NCBI RefSeq assembly: GCF_006094435.1
Contig: NZ_CP034783.1
Location: forward strand, 5,359,001 to 5,423,000
Length of the DNA stretch: 64,000 bases
From: Pseudomonas sp. MPC6
Lineage (GTDB): Bacteria > Pseudomonadota > Gammaproteobacteria > Pseudomonadales > Pseudomonadaceae
Direction of reading: 5' to 3'
Part shown: piece by piece, positions 36,098 through 45,096 of the stretch
Layout: every line of letters starts with the position of its first letter
Position numbering within the stretch: position 1 is the first letter of the stretch
Notes under the pieces: generated by a model
Told to the model about the DNA's origin: nothing
Databases searched by the model: none
Seen by the model: the letters and a program-made list of their open reading frames with translations, nothing else
Program-made: the position numbers and the translations under genes

Positions 36098-36593
36098 GTT
36101 CAGTGCCTCGATTGGAACCGGCAGTCAGTCGACGATAAAGGTCGGCTAAGAGGCGAGCATCCAGCAGCGCGTGATGTGGAAGTTCCTGGAGCGTCACGTT
36201 GCCCATATCATCCGCTTCGAGATGTCTGAATAGCAGGATCAGGTTGGTTGGACGATTGGCAACGTTAGCTGGCCAACGATGATTTACGTAGACCAATTGG
36301 CAGAAGAGATCCCAGTCCCAATCCGGAGCGTCCGAGCAAATCTCGAGCGGGCCTTCAAGGTTGCTTAGGAAAGCGAGCAGGGATACTTGAGCCTCGGTCA
36401 AGGGCTGCCCACATGCAGGCATGTCGAGCTGAGGCAGCACGTTCTGGATCACGAAATCGCTGCAGTCTGCCACTAGGTAGGTGTCTGTGAGTTCAACGTA
36501 GTATTCGTGGCCGGCTTCGGACACCAGCGCCAGCGAGATCAGCTTCGTATCTCGGTTGAGCTGGGTGAACTCACAGTCCAGAAATAGCTTCAT
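36090..36593 (-). CDS. DEDD-type 3'-5' exonuclease-like protein
   Basis: 167 residues after GGAGGAGAG. FLDCEFTQL supplies the first D and E, CSDAPDWDWDLF the second D, and HHALLDARLL the histidine and last D of a DEDDh nuclease. The size and LISLALVSE segment fit the small exoribonuclease-like group (Rv2179c-like). It probably acts on RNA or single-stranded DNA. It forms a two-gene unit with the downstream hypothetical gene. Confidence 0.75.
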   Translation of the reverse strand: MKLFLDCEFTQLNRDTKLISLALVSEAGHEYYVELTDTYLVADCSDFVIQNVLPQLDMPACGQPLTEAQVSLLAFLSNLEGPLEICSDAPDWDWDLFCQLVYVNHRWPANVANRPTNLILLFRHLEADDMGNVTLQELPHHALLDARLLADLYRRLTAGSNRGTEHG

Positions 36594-36629
36594 TCTCTCC
36601 TCCGTTGCCTTTACCCTTATTCACTTAGT

Positions 36630-38888
36630 TTAGAGATCGACATCGTCAAAGATATTTCGCTCTCCACCTGTTACAGAGGGGCGAATGAAATCGCTGCGTC
36701 CGACTGCAGGTTCTTCGCCCCGCTCCTGCGACACCTCACTCACCCAATCGTCAACTCTAAGCCGCTGGGTATCAACCACATCCTCGATACCAGGCCATTC
36801 CGGAAAGGCCGCGTAAATACCCTCTAGCTCATAAATAAAATCAGAAAAGTGGTTATCAGGATCGTTTTCGTAGCAATACGATTCCTGCAGGGACTTGCGA
36901 ATTCTGTCCAGGTCAGGCAGCACATGTTTCTGTACATCGCTGTAGAAGTCTTCACGCTCGTGGCTAGTGAAGAACTCATGCATCTCGTTATCGTAGATGT
37001 GCCCGAGCTCATCATGATCAAAGACAAAGTCCCGAATCTTGGTGGAAATCGCTTCTCTCGCTGACTCAGGTAAAAGCCCTTGCCGTAGCAGACGGAGAGC
37101 TAGATCAGACGACCTCGTGAACAGGTTTATCGCGAAGTCACGAACCAAGCTGGAGTGCAGCTTTCCATCAGTTTTCGAGTAGATGTCCAAGAACACGTCA
37201 TTTGTCCTGCGCTGCAGAAAAGAATACAGCCTTCCCCGCCTCGTGCGCTCCATGTCGCCCTCGCATGCAACGTATTCACAGCACCGGTTCGCGATTTCTG
37301 CGAACATGCTTGAAGGCAAAATCGTAGCGTTTTGAACCCCTGCGTTGCCGCATGTCACCAGTTCCATCAACCGCTCAATCGGTGTTCCATCCACAAAGAT
37401 CTGCAGATGTTCAGGACTCTGGGCGAGTATCAACGCAAACGCATCCCCAATCGTAGGGTGCTTATATCGCCAGAAACGTCCATCAGCCGTATCTGCCATC
37501 TGAAGAAAACTACCCCGGAGGCTCTCAAGGGCTCGGATACACCCGGCCTGGCTACCGCCCAGCCTCTCAATTGTCTGCATCTCGCCACTAGACAGACTCA
37601 CCGGGCTTTCGATTGCTCCATGCTTCATGTAGAGAAGAGCAAGTGCGGCCTGGCTCTCGTCATCCATTCCCTGCATCGTCTCGACGAGCCATCGCTCCTG
37701 CTTCGCAACAAATTCGTCAATATTTTTCTGGTCAATCTTTAGCGCTTTGGTGAATTCAACGCTCCCCAAGCGCCGAGCAGTCTCGGGAGCGAACCGACTG
37801 TGAGCTGCCACTGCAGGAAGAAACTCCTTCAAGACCGTCCGAACCCGCTGTGGTTGGTTTCCAAGCTTCACATGGTTGTAGAGGATTTCTGACCTTTCCT
37901 GGGAGGTCAGCTCTTTCACGTCGATGACAACCTGGCTCTCTTCCATTAGAGGAAATGCTGTTTTCTTGAGATCACGTCGTGCGCTGTTGTAAATGTAGTC
38001 ACGGCTGGTCAGAACTATCCGATGCCCACCTCGGATCATGGTCGTGAGAGCGGGAAGAATCCGATTCCACTCCATCACCAAGTCTGCTTCGTACTGCATG
38101 GCCCCGAAGGCGTCATCAACCCATACGAACTGCGATGCTTCTTCAGTATTCCAGTGATCTCTTATCTGCTCAGGCCTCTCCAGCTTCAATACTAGGCTCC
38201 CCCATTTATCCATCGCACACATGGCCATGAGTGAGGCAATCGTTGTCTTACCTGCTGCGGGCTCTCCAACCAAAAGAACAAAGCCATGCTGCTGAAGGGC
38301 TTGAAGCGCTTTGCGATAGGTGCCCGTCACCACGAGCTTTGAAAGGTCGGGAAGCTCCGTCAGCAACGCCTTCGTCTGCTTGTACCGTCTTTCATCCAAG
38401 ATCTGGCTAAGGTCGCCAAGACCATAGAGTCGGGGCACGTTCATGCGCAGATCACTATTCAGCTGGATCCTCTCGCAGATCCAGGTAGAACCCAGCAAAA
38501 GCACGTGCTTGGCCCCAGCATCCTCAAACGCCAACCGTATTTTGAGATTGCTATCCCCTGTCCAGCTTGCGTTTGTCATCAGGACATAGACATCACACTT
38601 TCCTTTGGCGACGAGTCTGCGCACCTTTTCAAGCTCACCAGTCACATCAGATAGAGTGAAATTGTGATCACGGCGCGATGTGAACTTGCACTGGATGACA
38701 AATTCGCCTGCATACACTTCGTTTGGCTGAGGAGACCACGTTCCCTTGAACCCACCATCACGGCCTCCGTCATTTCCTTCAAGGAACGTCTCGACTGTTT
38801 GGCCCAAAGCTGTTGAGGCTACCGCCATGCACAGTTGCTGAAAACTATGCCAACCTAAGAGATGAAGGTCGTATTTTGGGGGCGTCAT
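36630..38888 (-). CDS. Restriction nuclease-STAND NTPase fusion
   Basis: The start at 38888 has AAGGA 10 bases upstream; ATG at 38894 is also possible; the longer frame to 38990 is not supported. About 752 residues. The N-terminal Mrr-like nuclease has the D of GRDGGF and Q-x-K of EFVIQCKF. Then comes a STAND P-loop (LLVGEPAAGKTTIAS, about 207-221) with Walker B-like FVWVDDAFG and sensor LTSRDY, and a helical C-terminal region of about 350 residues that probably recognises a phage trigger. The layout is that of Avs-like sensors but shorter. I infer an abortive, nuclease-based defence. Confidence 0.78.
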   Translation of the reverse strand: MTPPKYDLHLLGWHSFQQLCMAVASTALGQTVETFLEGNDGGRDGGFKGTWSPQPNEVYAGEFVIQCKFTSRRDHNFTLSDVTGELEKVRRLVAKGKCDVYVLMTNASWTGDSNLKIRLAFEDAGAKHVLLLGSTWICERIQLNSDLRMNVPRLYGLGDLSQILDERRYKQTKALLTELPDLSKLVVTGTYRKALQALQQHGFVLLVGEPAAGKTTIASLMAMCAMDKWGSLVLKLERPEQIRDHWNTEEASQFVWVDDAFGAMQYEADLVMEWNRILPALTTMIRGGHRIVLTSRDYIYNSARRDLKKTAFPLMEESQVVIDVKELTSQERSEILYNHVKLGNQPQRVRTVLKEFLPAVAAHSRFAPETARRLGSVEFTKALKIDQKNIDEFVAKQERWLVETMQGMDDESQAALALLYMKHGAIESPVSLSSGEMQTIERLGGSQAGCIRALESLRGSFLQMADTADGRFWRYKHPTIGDAFALILAQSPEHLQIFVDGTPIERLMELVTCGNAGVQNATILPSSMFAEIANRCCEYVACEGDMERTRRGRLYSFLQRRTNDVFLDIYSKTDGKLHSSLVRDFAINLFTRSSDLALRLLRQGLLPESAREAISTKIRDFVFDHDELGHIYDNEMHEFFTSHEREDFYSDVQKHVLPDLDRIRKSLQESYCYENDPDNHFSDFIYELEGIYAAFPEWPGIEDVVDTQRLRVDDWVSEVSQERGEEPAVGRSDFIRPSVTGGERNIFDDVDL

Positions 38889-40054
38889 GGGCATTCGATC
38901 CTTGCAGCAAAATCTAGAGGTAGGACAGAAGCCATCATAGCGGAACTGCAATAATGCCGGGCTGTGGTAGCAGAAGCCGCACTTACTCACCTACGGGCGA
39001 GATTGAATTGGAGGATATTTGGTTTAGGAGAGACAGGTCAGGCTGATTCGCCATGGAGAAAGCGCTACCAACACCGGCGAAGCCAGCCTGGATCACGCGA
39101 CAATTCCTCTTACGCCGAAAGGGGGTTGCGCAAGCGTACTTGGTGGCCTGCTCCTTTCGCAGTGCTCCCGACCTGATCGTTGCGTCTCCCTTCTCTCGAG
39201 CTGCGTCAACAGCTATGGCTACAGTAGCGAAGTTCATCGCAGTCATTGGCAGCGGTGCTGTTGTGCAAAAATCAGGGAATGACGATGAGTGAGACGGCCC
39301 ACAAGCTTGAGATGCCGGCGACGACAGTGCGGCGATATTGGCTGAAATCGTGACTACCGCTTGGCTTGGGTATTCGAGGTGAGGTAATTTTACGCGCACA
39401 CTTGCGGGGCCACTATCGAGAACCAAGCCTTCGATCCGTAAACCAACCACACCGACTAGCATTGAGGGCATAAAAGCTGCCACAGCATTTGCCGTTCAGC
39501 GATGCTGATGACTGAAGCCTCACCATCGCTGCGCTCCATTCGGCATGGCATTCTCGACGTTGAAATCTACAACCATCCCCGTCAGGCATTCCATTGCAGC
39601 CTCTAGATCTTGGAGGCTCGAACAGGGTGATTTTATCTCACATGCCGGCAGGGATTGTGGCGAGGATATCGAGATCACTGCCGTCCACATCTGCTCCTCT
39701 TGCGGTCGATCCAAAGATGGCGGGGGACACAAATCCATAAGAGCAATGAGTTGCTTGATCTCATCTGCTACCTTGGGTTGCCTCAGACGGTGTCATTGAA
39801 TAGGCCTTTTTTCGTCCTTGAGACATCAGACCAACCTTAGCCTTATGGATGTTAGGATCTGGTTTGCCGCCCGGCACAAGACGCTTGGCCAGCAAAAGAC
39901 TTCAGGTGCAAAGATGCCGCGATCCCTGTTGTAGCAACGCTGCAGACTGAACTGTGCTTCAGCGACTAAGCTAGCCGAAGTATTCATTTCGAAGAGGTTA
40001 GCATGTATGCCACCTTCTCAATTAATTGCCGGTTAAACACAAGAGGCCCAATAC
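38889..40054. other. Region of gene debris
   Basis: No intact gene in about 1.1 kb. A short HTH-like fragment at 39285-39353 (MSETAHKLEMPATTVRRYW) resembles the end of the regulator at 63063-63524. A frameshifted nucleotidyltransferase lies at about 39500-39790. Other open frames here have no recognisable features. Confidence 0.5.
39500..39790 (-). pseudogene. Broken MNT-type nucleotidyltransferase (MntA-like antitoxin)
   Basis: Read on the minus strand, EIKQLIALMDLCPP continues in another frame with AIFGSTARGADVDGSDLDIL, the GS-x-x-R-G and D-x-D signature of MNT nucleotidyltransferases, then a stop, then LQDLEAAMECLTGMVVDFNV in a third frame. At least two frameshifts, one at a run of five C, have destroyed the gene. 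Intact relatives are antitoxins that modify HepT toxins by AMPylation. No HepT gene remains. Confidence 0.65.
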
Positions 40055-41266
40055 ATGAGTGAACTGATTCACTTTGAGTATGCACCGCCCCGTTCGTGGG
40101 AGCAATTCGAAGAGCTTTGCGCAGATCTTTTTGAGGCAGCGTGGAGCGATCCTACTTTAGTACGAAATGGTCGATCCGGACAACGCCAACATGGCGTTGA
40201 CATTATCGCCTCACGGGGGGCAATTTACCCCGTCGGCATCCAGTGCAAGAAGAAATCCACATGGCCATTGAAAGAGATAAAATTTCACGACATAGAAAAA
40301 GAAGTCAATGAGGCAGATAAATTCTCGCCCTCACTAAAAGAATTTTACGTGTTAACCACAGCGACAAACGACGCAAAGCTATTAGCGCAAGTTAGAAAAT
40401 TTAACACCGCTCGCACCAAGGATAAAAAATTTACTGTAGAAATAATTTTCTGGCCTGAGATAGTCCGTAAAATTGCATCTCACTCCTCAGTGGCGAAGAA
40501 ACACTTCCCTATTGCAGGAAGTGAGGGAACTTTCTCTCCATTGCTTGCAAGCTGGCACCCAAAGTCCGGAAAGATTGATATCGACCACAAAGAGTGGGTG
40601 ATAGAAACATCCGAGCTGGGTGAGAACTTTTACGACCACCCAAATGGCCACATCATCATTAGACAACAAGAAACAGAAAAGATGATCTCTGACCTCCAGG
40701 CTTACAATAGAAACTCTACCGACTTACAAGGTCGACGAAAAATCCTGAGTCTTAGAAGAGGTCTCCGATACGCCCGAAATAGAGAAAACGATCTTCAGAA
40801 CTGCATTAGAGCCTTATATCTAAACAAGACCTTCGCTGAATACTTACGCGACATAAGTGATTCAGGAGTCGAAACAGCAGACATCCTTAGATCTTTGATT
40901 GAAGTTTCCCTAGAACCACCGAACGGGGAACTTTATTGTGCCAAGGTCAGACTTACTCCTCCGGAAAAATTTCAACCCGGAAATATTTTTCGCCCAGACA
41001 GTTCAGTTTTTGAAAGCTTTAAGATCCACGTTACCTCCGAGCATGTTTCAGAACTACACAAGACTGAACGCGAGTTCCTAAAGCGCTACAAAAACGAAAT
41101 GCCGAACCTAGTCTCCGAACTACCAAGCATCATTAGAGACAAGAACGCTATCCCTCAAATTATTCGCAGAGCCTGGCGCACCATTAACGAAGAGAACCTC
41201 CAATTTGACGATCTTGTAAGATGTGGATATCTTGACCCTTGGCAATGGAAATTCCGGCTCTATTAA
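40055..41266 (+). CDS. Mrr-like restriction endonuclease-domain protein
   Basis: 403 residues after AGAGG. The N-terminal 150 residues are an Mrr/PD-(D/E)XK domain: SWEQFEELCADLFEAAW, HGVDIIAS with the aspartate, and GIQCKKKS with Q-x-K. The remaining 250 residues match nothing I recognise; they may be a sensor or regulatory domain. It is a solitary cargo gene, probably a single-gene defence nuclease. Confidence 0.72.
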   Translation: MSELIHFEYAPPRSWEQFEELCADLFEAAWSDPTLVRNGRSGQRQHGVDIIASRGAIYPVGIQCKKKSTWPLKEIKFHDIEKEVNEADKFSPSLKEFYVLTTATNDAKLLAQVRKFNTARTKDKKFTVEIIFWPEIVRKIASHSSVAKKHFPIAGSEGTFSPLLASWHPKSGKIDIDHKEWVIETSELGENFYDHPNGHIIIRQQETEKMISDLQAYNRNSTDLQGRRKILSLRRGLRYARNRENDLQNCIRALYLNKTFAEYLRDISDSGVETADILRSLIEVSLEPPNGELYCAKVRLTPPEKFQPGNIFRPDSSVFESFKIHVTSEHVSELHKTEREFLKRYKNEMPNLVSELPSIIRDKNAIPQIIRRAWRTINEENLQFDDLVRCGYLDPWQWKFRLY

Positions 41267-41333
41267 TCACCCAGCATCACAGGGTTCATGAACTACTCAT
41301 GCCCCTAACCACGCCCCAGTTAAAGCCAAGCTT

Positions 41334-41654
41334 CTAGCGCAAGTTGTCAAAATTCAGCCTACCCGCATTAATAATATTATTTTCCGGATGCACTGTCTTG
41401 ACCAACGCAAAGCCTAAGTAAGTCGGGTTTCCGGAAATGACCTCTGTAGAGCACAAAATAGAAGCAACCGCATGTATGTGCGAGCCCGATGTTACGACAT
41501 CATCAAGAATGAAAACATAGTCTATATCCTCCTCAATCTCCGAGTCTGGCACTAAGCCAAAAGTAGGAAATTGATCTTTCATGCTTCGAGGGCCTGGCGT
41601 GTCGTGAGATGGATGTTTAGGGAGTATTCTTCGAAGCACATCATAGGAGCTCAT
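41334..41654 (-). CDS. Phosphoribosyltransferase-like protein, probably incomplete
   Basis: 106 residues from the first ATG. The PRPP-binding loop VFILDDVVTSGSH is clear. In the same frame the reading continues upstream to 41801 (VLIVTVPPSVPHECN, then the start) without any ATG or GTG, so the gene has lost its true start or uses an unusual one. PRTase-fold proteins of this kind are found in bacterial conflict systems as well as in nucleotide salvage. No partner gene can be named. Confidence 0.5.
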   Translation of the reverse strand: MSSYDVLRRILPKHPSHDTPGPRSMKDQFPTFGLVPDSEIEEDIDYVFILDDVVTSGSHIHAVASILCSTEVISGNPTYLGFALVKTVHPENNIINAGRLNFDNLR

Positions 41655-41801
41655 TTCGATATCTGCGACTTCGTTCGTAACCCATGCGCTCCACCCCCCA
41701 GAGATTAACTCGATAGGTGAACTGAGATTACATTCATGTGGAACGGACGGCGGAACAGTAACAATCAGAACCTTCCTCTCATGACTACTCCCTTGCCTAT
41801 G

Positions 41802-42592
41802 CTAAAAGCGGGGCGCCTGCCACTGATGATGGCAAATACAACTGCTTTTGCGGCAAGGGAAGCATGAAAGGTAGGCAAGCTACCGAAGCGTGCGCGAAAT
41901 GCAATAACTCAAGGCAAGAGTCTGAATGAGCGCGCTCGTTCAGCTGGTACTGCCGTAACCTGATGTTAACTAGAACGGGATCACCTACCCGTCCCCCCCC
42001 TTAGGCAGCGGTCGTGTGCTCGCCCGGGAAAACTGTAAAAATTGTGTCGACAAGCATCCATAGTGTCGTCGACCTATGAAAAGCCTGCATTGAAATCGAT
42101 TAAAGATTGCATACAAGGAGCGAGGCACTATTTCATTGACTGAACAAGAAGCTTTGAGTGTCAGCTACTCTCCTAATCTGATCCGTTCACTCCCCCACCC
42201 CGCACATGCCGAGTGCTGACCTTGCGGTGCCCTCTGATTGTAAGCCCTATATCGCCACGCCTAGATCACTCTCGACGACTATTCTGAGGCAGCTTTACGC
42301 AGGTGATCGCTATTGAAGCGAGCCACATTCTTGCTTGAAGGCTGTCGTTCCGTAACGATAGGCCAGCATCGCCTCAGTGCGCTTTCAGAAACGGATCTAC
42401 AGACCAACGTTGATAGCGGGTGTGACGGAGAGCATGAGAACGTCGCATCCGAAAGAAAAAAGGAAGCCTAAATTTCCCTTCATCATCTTCAAAACGGCAA
42501 TGAAAATGATGGTATTCCGCCTATGACTCCTCAGTCACCTTGACCGACAAGTGTCACCCTTAGCAAGACCACACTTGACCTTACCTAAAAAA
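41802..42592. other. Intergenic region without a supported gene
   Basis: About 790 bases. A short plus-strand frame ending at 41929 has CFCGKGSM and CAKCNNS but no start and is not called. Nothing else is seen. Confidence 0.45.
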
Positions 42593-43024
42593 ATGAGTTG
42601 TTATGATGTGGACTTAGATCCCAACACGCCAGGTGTGAATGTGGACGCATCTACTGAACAAGCCATAGCAGAACTCCAGGAGATCGCTGATCGTCTGTTG
42701 GAAAACTGTGGGCCAGTAGATGATCAGACCCCCGATTTTTTTGGTGAGGGGGGTACAGGATTTTCTGGCTTCTTAGACCATGTCCGCGCGTCACTAGCCA
42801 AGGCTCAAGAATACGCACGACGCTTCAAGGATAACTTTGAAGCCTACAGAGAGCATTTCAAGCTAGTCCGCCGTGCTCAATTTCTTCTTTCCAAGCTAGC
42901 CGGCATTGACGTACATGCCCTAGTAGCCCGCATCCGTTTGTGTTTCTCTCACCAGGCTTGCATCCGAGCTCCTCTGTTCGAATATGGGCCAGAGCTTTCA
43001 GGCTACCGCCACCGCTTCCGCTAA
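42593..43024 (+). CDS. Hypothetical protein
   Basis: 143 residues from ATG at 42593 (MSCYDVDLDPNTPG). The middle is helical (ELQEIADRLLENCG, HVRASLAKAQEYARRF). Family not recognised. A hairpin at 43057-43075 follows, then the metallopeptidase gene in the same direction, so it may be its partner or regulator. Confidence 0.5.
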   Translation: MSCYDVDLDPNTPGVNVDASTEQAIAELQEIADRLLENCGPVDDQTPDFFGEGGTGFSGFLDHVRASLAKAQEYARRFKDNFEAYREHFKLVRRAQFLLSKLAGIDVHALVARIRLCFSHQACIRAPLFEYGPELSGYRHRFR

Positions 43025-43056
43025 TCCTTCCTCTTAGAAATAACGCACCAGTGACC

Positions 43057-43075
43057 AGGTAGGGTCAACCTACCT
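43057..43075 (+). terminator. Hairpin before the metallopeptidase gene
   Basis: AGGTAGG and CCTACCT arms with a 5-base loop, 33 bases after the preceding stop. No T-run. Confidence 0.45.
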
Positions 43076-43162
43076 ACTATTTCTATGGCCGGCATCCAGC
43101 TGGCTCGGATATTCGTGCCCCGCGAAATCGAAAAAGGCACGAGCTGAAGGAAGCGACACAAA

Positions 43163-44683
43163 ATGACTGAACGAATCAAAACTCTGGACGAGGTTTCCAG
43201 CGATATTGCCGCCACGATCCAGGCTAGGGGTGGCTTATACGACGAAGCCGTCATCACCGACGAGTTCTACAAACATCTGTTCCAAAACGCTGTTGCCCAC
43301 TTTGCACACCTCACGAGGCTGGCAATGGAGCGTTACTACTACGAAACGGGCAGAACGTTGAAATTCGGGATCGTAAATACCGCAGCAATTGGCGGCTTCG
43401 CTTGCGTGAGTGAGGAGGATATCGATTTCATCGGTATCCATTTCGGAACCATCTCACTGGTATCCGCAATCTTCACCCGGATGCTTAGCAACCCGAATAT
43501 CCTACCTGGCGTAGGCGACACCAGTTTGGAAGCCAATGCTGGCTACACACACTTCATCCCAGCCAAGGAAGACCTGGCACTCTTCTCGCCGTGCAGGCCA
43601 GCATGCCGGGTAAGAAGCGCTTTTTCTAAGCATCTCACACTGACTGGACTGGACTTCATCTTCGGTCATGAGATCACTCACATCACGAATGGCCACCTTG
43701 GCGTGATCAATCAGACGAGGCATCCAGATCAGGAGAAACGGCGCCCCGCGCTGTCACCTCTCGAAAACCAAGCTATCGAACTGGATGCGGATATCGGCGC
43801 AACCCAGTGGACGTTGATGTATACCGAACTCGTCAGCAACTCGCGCTCAAAGCTCCCAGTCGAGGGTTTTGACCCACTGAGCATTTCGTGGCGCGAGTTT
43901 TATGCCACAGAGCTTAAAACGGTCGGGTTTTGCTTCATGGCGAGCTACCTCTCTCTGAGGATGCTAAGCCCCGATTACTGGAGTCCAACTAATCAGGAGC
44001 AAATCTTGCCGCCCCTGCCACCTTACAGGATGGGGTCGCTTATGCACGTATATGCCAACGTCCTTGTAGAGTTTCATGACATGTCATTTGAAGAGGCGCA
44101 GAAGTACGTCTATGCGTTCTGCATCGGGTCTGAGGGGGCCTTGGCCAACCTTCTAGCCGAGTCTGGCCAAGGTGAATCGAACCTGAGCGCAATCAATAGC
44201 TTCTTCAACGAGGTGGGCCCCTACAACGATAAGGTCACTAAGGCCTACGACATGCTGGCAAAAGAGCTCAGTGAGTTCGCAATGGAAGAAACCACCAAGG
44301 TGACCCATCCCAGGCCCAGGACTTGCGACTACGTAGTCCTGAAAGGGCTCAAGCATGGCGCCGAGTTCATCGGCATTCTTGAGGCGAAACACTCCGAGAC
44401 CTCCCCGAAAAGACTCGACCTGCAGTGCTTTTTCAGGGAGCGTGGACTGCCCACGGGGCTACCTTTCCCCCTCACTTTCGTCGCTGAATTCGAAGGCGAC
44501 ATGATCGAAGAAGCCTTGAAGGCTGATGGCAAGAACCATGTTGCCATCATTGAGGAGGTCACCGACCTCGAAACAGTCGCGCTTTCGTCCATCACGGACA
44601 AGACTGATCTCCTGCACTTCGCGCTGCAGAACAGCGAATGCTTCAAGCTCAAAGAAGATCTGATCACGCTCCTAAAGGCGTAA
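43163..44683 (+). CDS. HEXXH zinc metallopeptidase, possibly Lit-like
   Basis: 506 residues after GGAAG. FGHEITHITNGHLG carries HEITH (about residues 169-173), with the third ligand probably in AIELDADIGAT (about 205-213), the arrangement of gluzincin-type peptidases. The spacing and the E-x-DAD motif recall peptidase U49, whose member Lit cleaves EF-Tu during phage T4 infection. The protein is longer than Lit, with an extra C-terminal region of about 200 residues (FAMEETTKVTHPRPRTCDYV). No signal peptide, so it acts in the cytoplasm. I infer a suicide protease; the target is unknown. Confidence 0.6.
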   Translation: MTERIKTLDEVSSDIAATIQARGGLYDEAVITDEFYKHLFQNAVAHFAHLTRLAMERYYYETGRTLKFGIVNTAAIGGFACVSEEDIDFIGIHFGTISLVSAIFTRMLSNPNILPGVGDTSLEANAGYTHFIPAKEDLALFSPCRPACRVRSAFSKHLTLTGLDFIFGHEITHITNGHLGVINQTRHPDQEKRRPALSPLENQAIELDADIGATQWTLMYTELVSNSRSKLPVEGFDPLSISWREFYATELKTVGFCFMASYLSLRMLSPDYWSPTNQEQILPPLPPYRMGSLMHVYANVLVEFHDMSFEEAQKYVYAFCIGSEGALANLLAESGQGESNLSAINSFFNEVGPYNDKVTKAYDMLAKELSEFAMEETTKVTHPRPRTCDYVVLKGLKHGAEFIGILEAKHSETSPKRLDLQCFFRERGLPTGLPFPLTFVAEFEGDMIEEALKADGKNHVAIIEEVTDLETVALSSITDKTDLLHFALQNSECFKLKEDLITLLKA

Positions 44684-44694
44684 CCCCTCACCGC

Positions 44695-44734
44695 AAGGTA
44701 GGCCACCCAGAACCAGCCGGTGGTGGCTTACCTT
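44695..44734 (+). terminator. Hairpin after the metallopeptidase gene
   Basis: AAGGTAGGCCACC pairs with GGTGGCTTACCTT (one G-T pair) across a 14-base loop, 11 bases after the stop, followed by TCT. A likely transcription end. Confidence 0.6.
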
Positions 44735-45096
44735 TCTATGCTTAGGATTCCAAGCCCTAGTTTCTGTGTTTTTCTGCCGATGGCTCTATCGACGAGCCAC
44801 TTGGCATCGAAATCCACATAACCTTCAAATGCCGCCTGCCTTGCACTTAGGCCGGCTCATATTGCTCGCAGACCAACTGGGTGTTCGTATAGCGGCCATA
44901 GGCAGTATGGTGGTCGACTGTCCACAGACAAAATTTCGGATCACTGAATCGTTTTTTTTACCAATTATTTGGCGACAAATAAATGCCAGAAAAGTAAAAA
45001 GAAAAAACCCAAATCAGATACGCAAAAGCAACGAAACGAAACGAAGTGATATCATTCGGCCACACTGACAGATCGCTAACCGCGAAAGGAGTTCAT
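44735..45096. other. Intergenic region before the ABC-3C operon
   Basis: About 360 bases without a convincing gene; AT-rich from 44,940 to 45,050, where the operon promoter probably lies. Confidence 0.45.

Noticed and set aside
38983..39483. 166-codon minus-strand frame and its plus-strand partner
   Set aside because: Low-complexity alanine/serine composition with no motif; the region is gene debris.
41790..41929. Short plus-strand frame with CFC and CxxC motifs
   Set aside because: No start codon or ribosome binding site and it overlaps the PRTase-like frame; too short to support.
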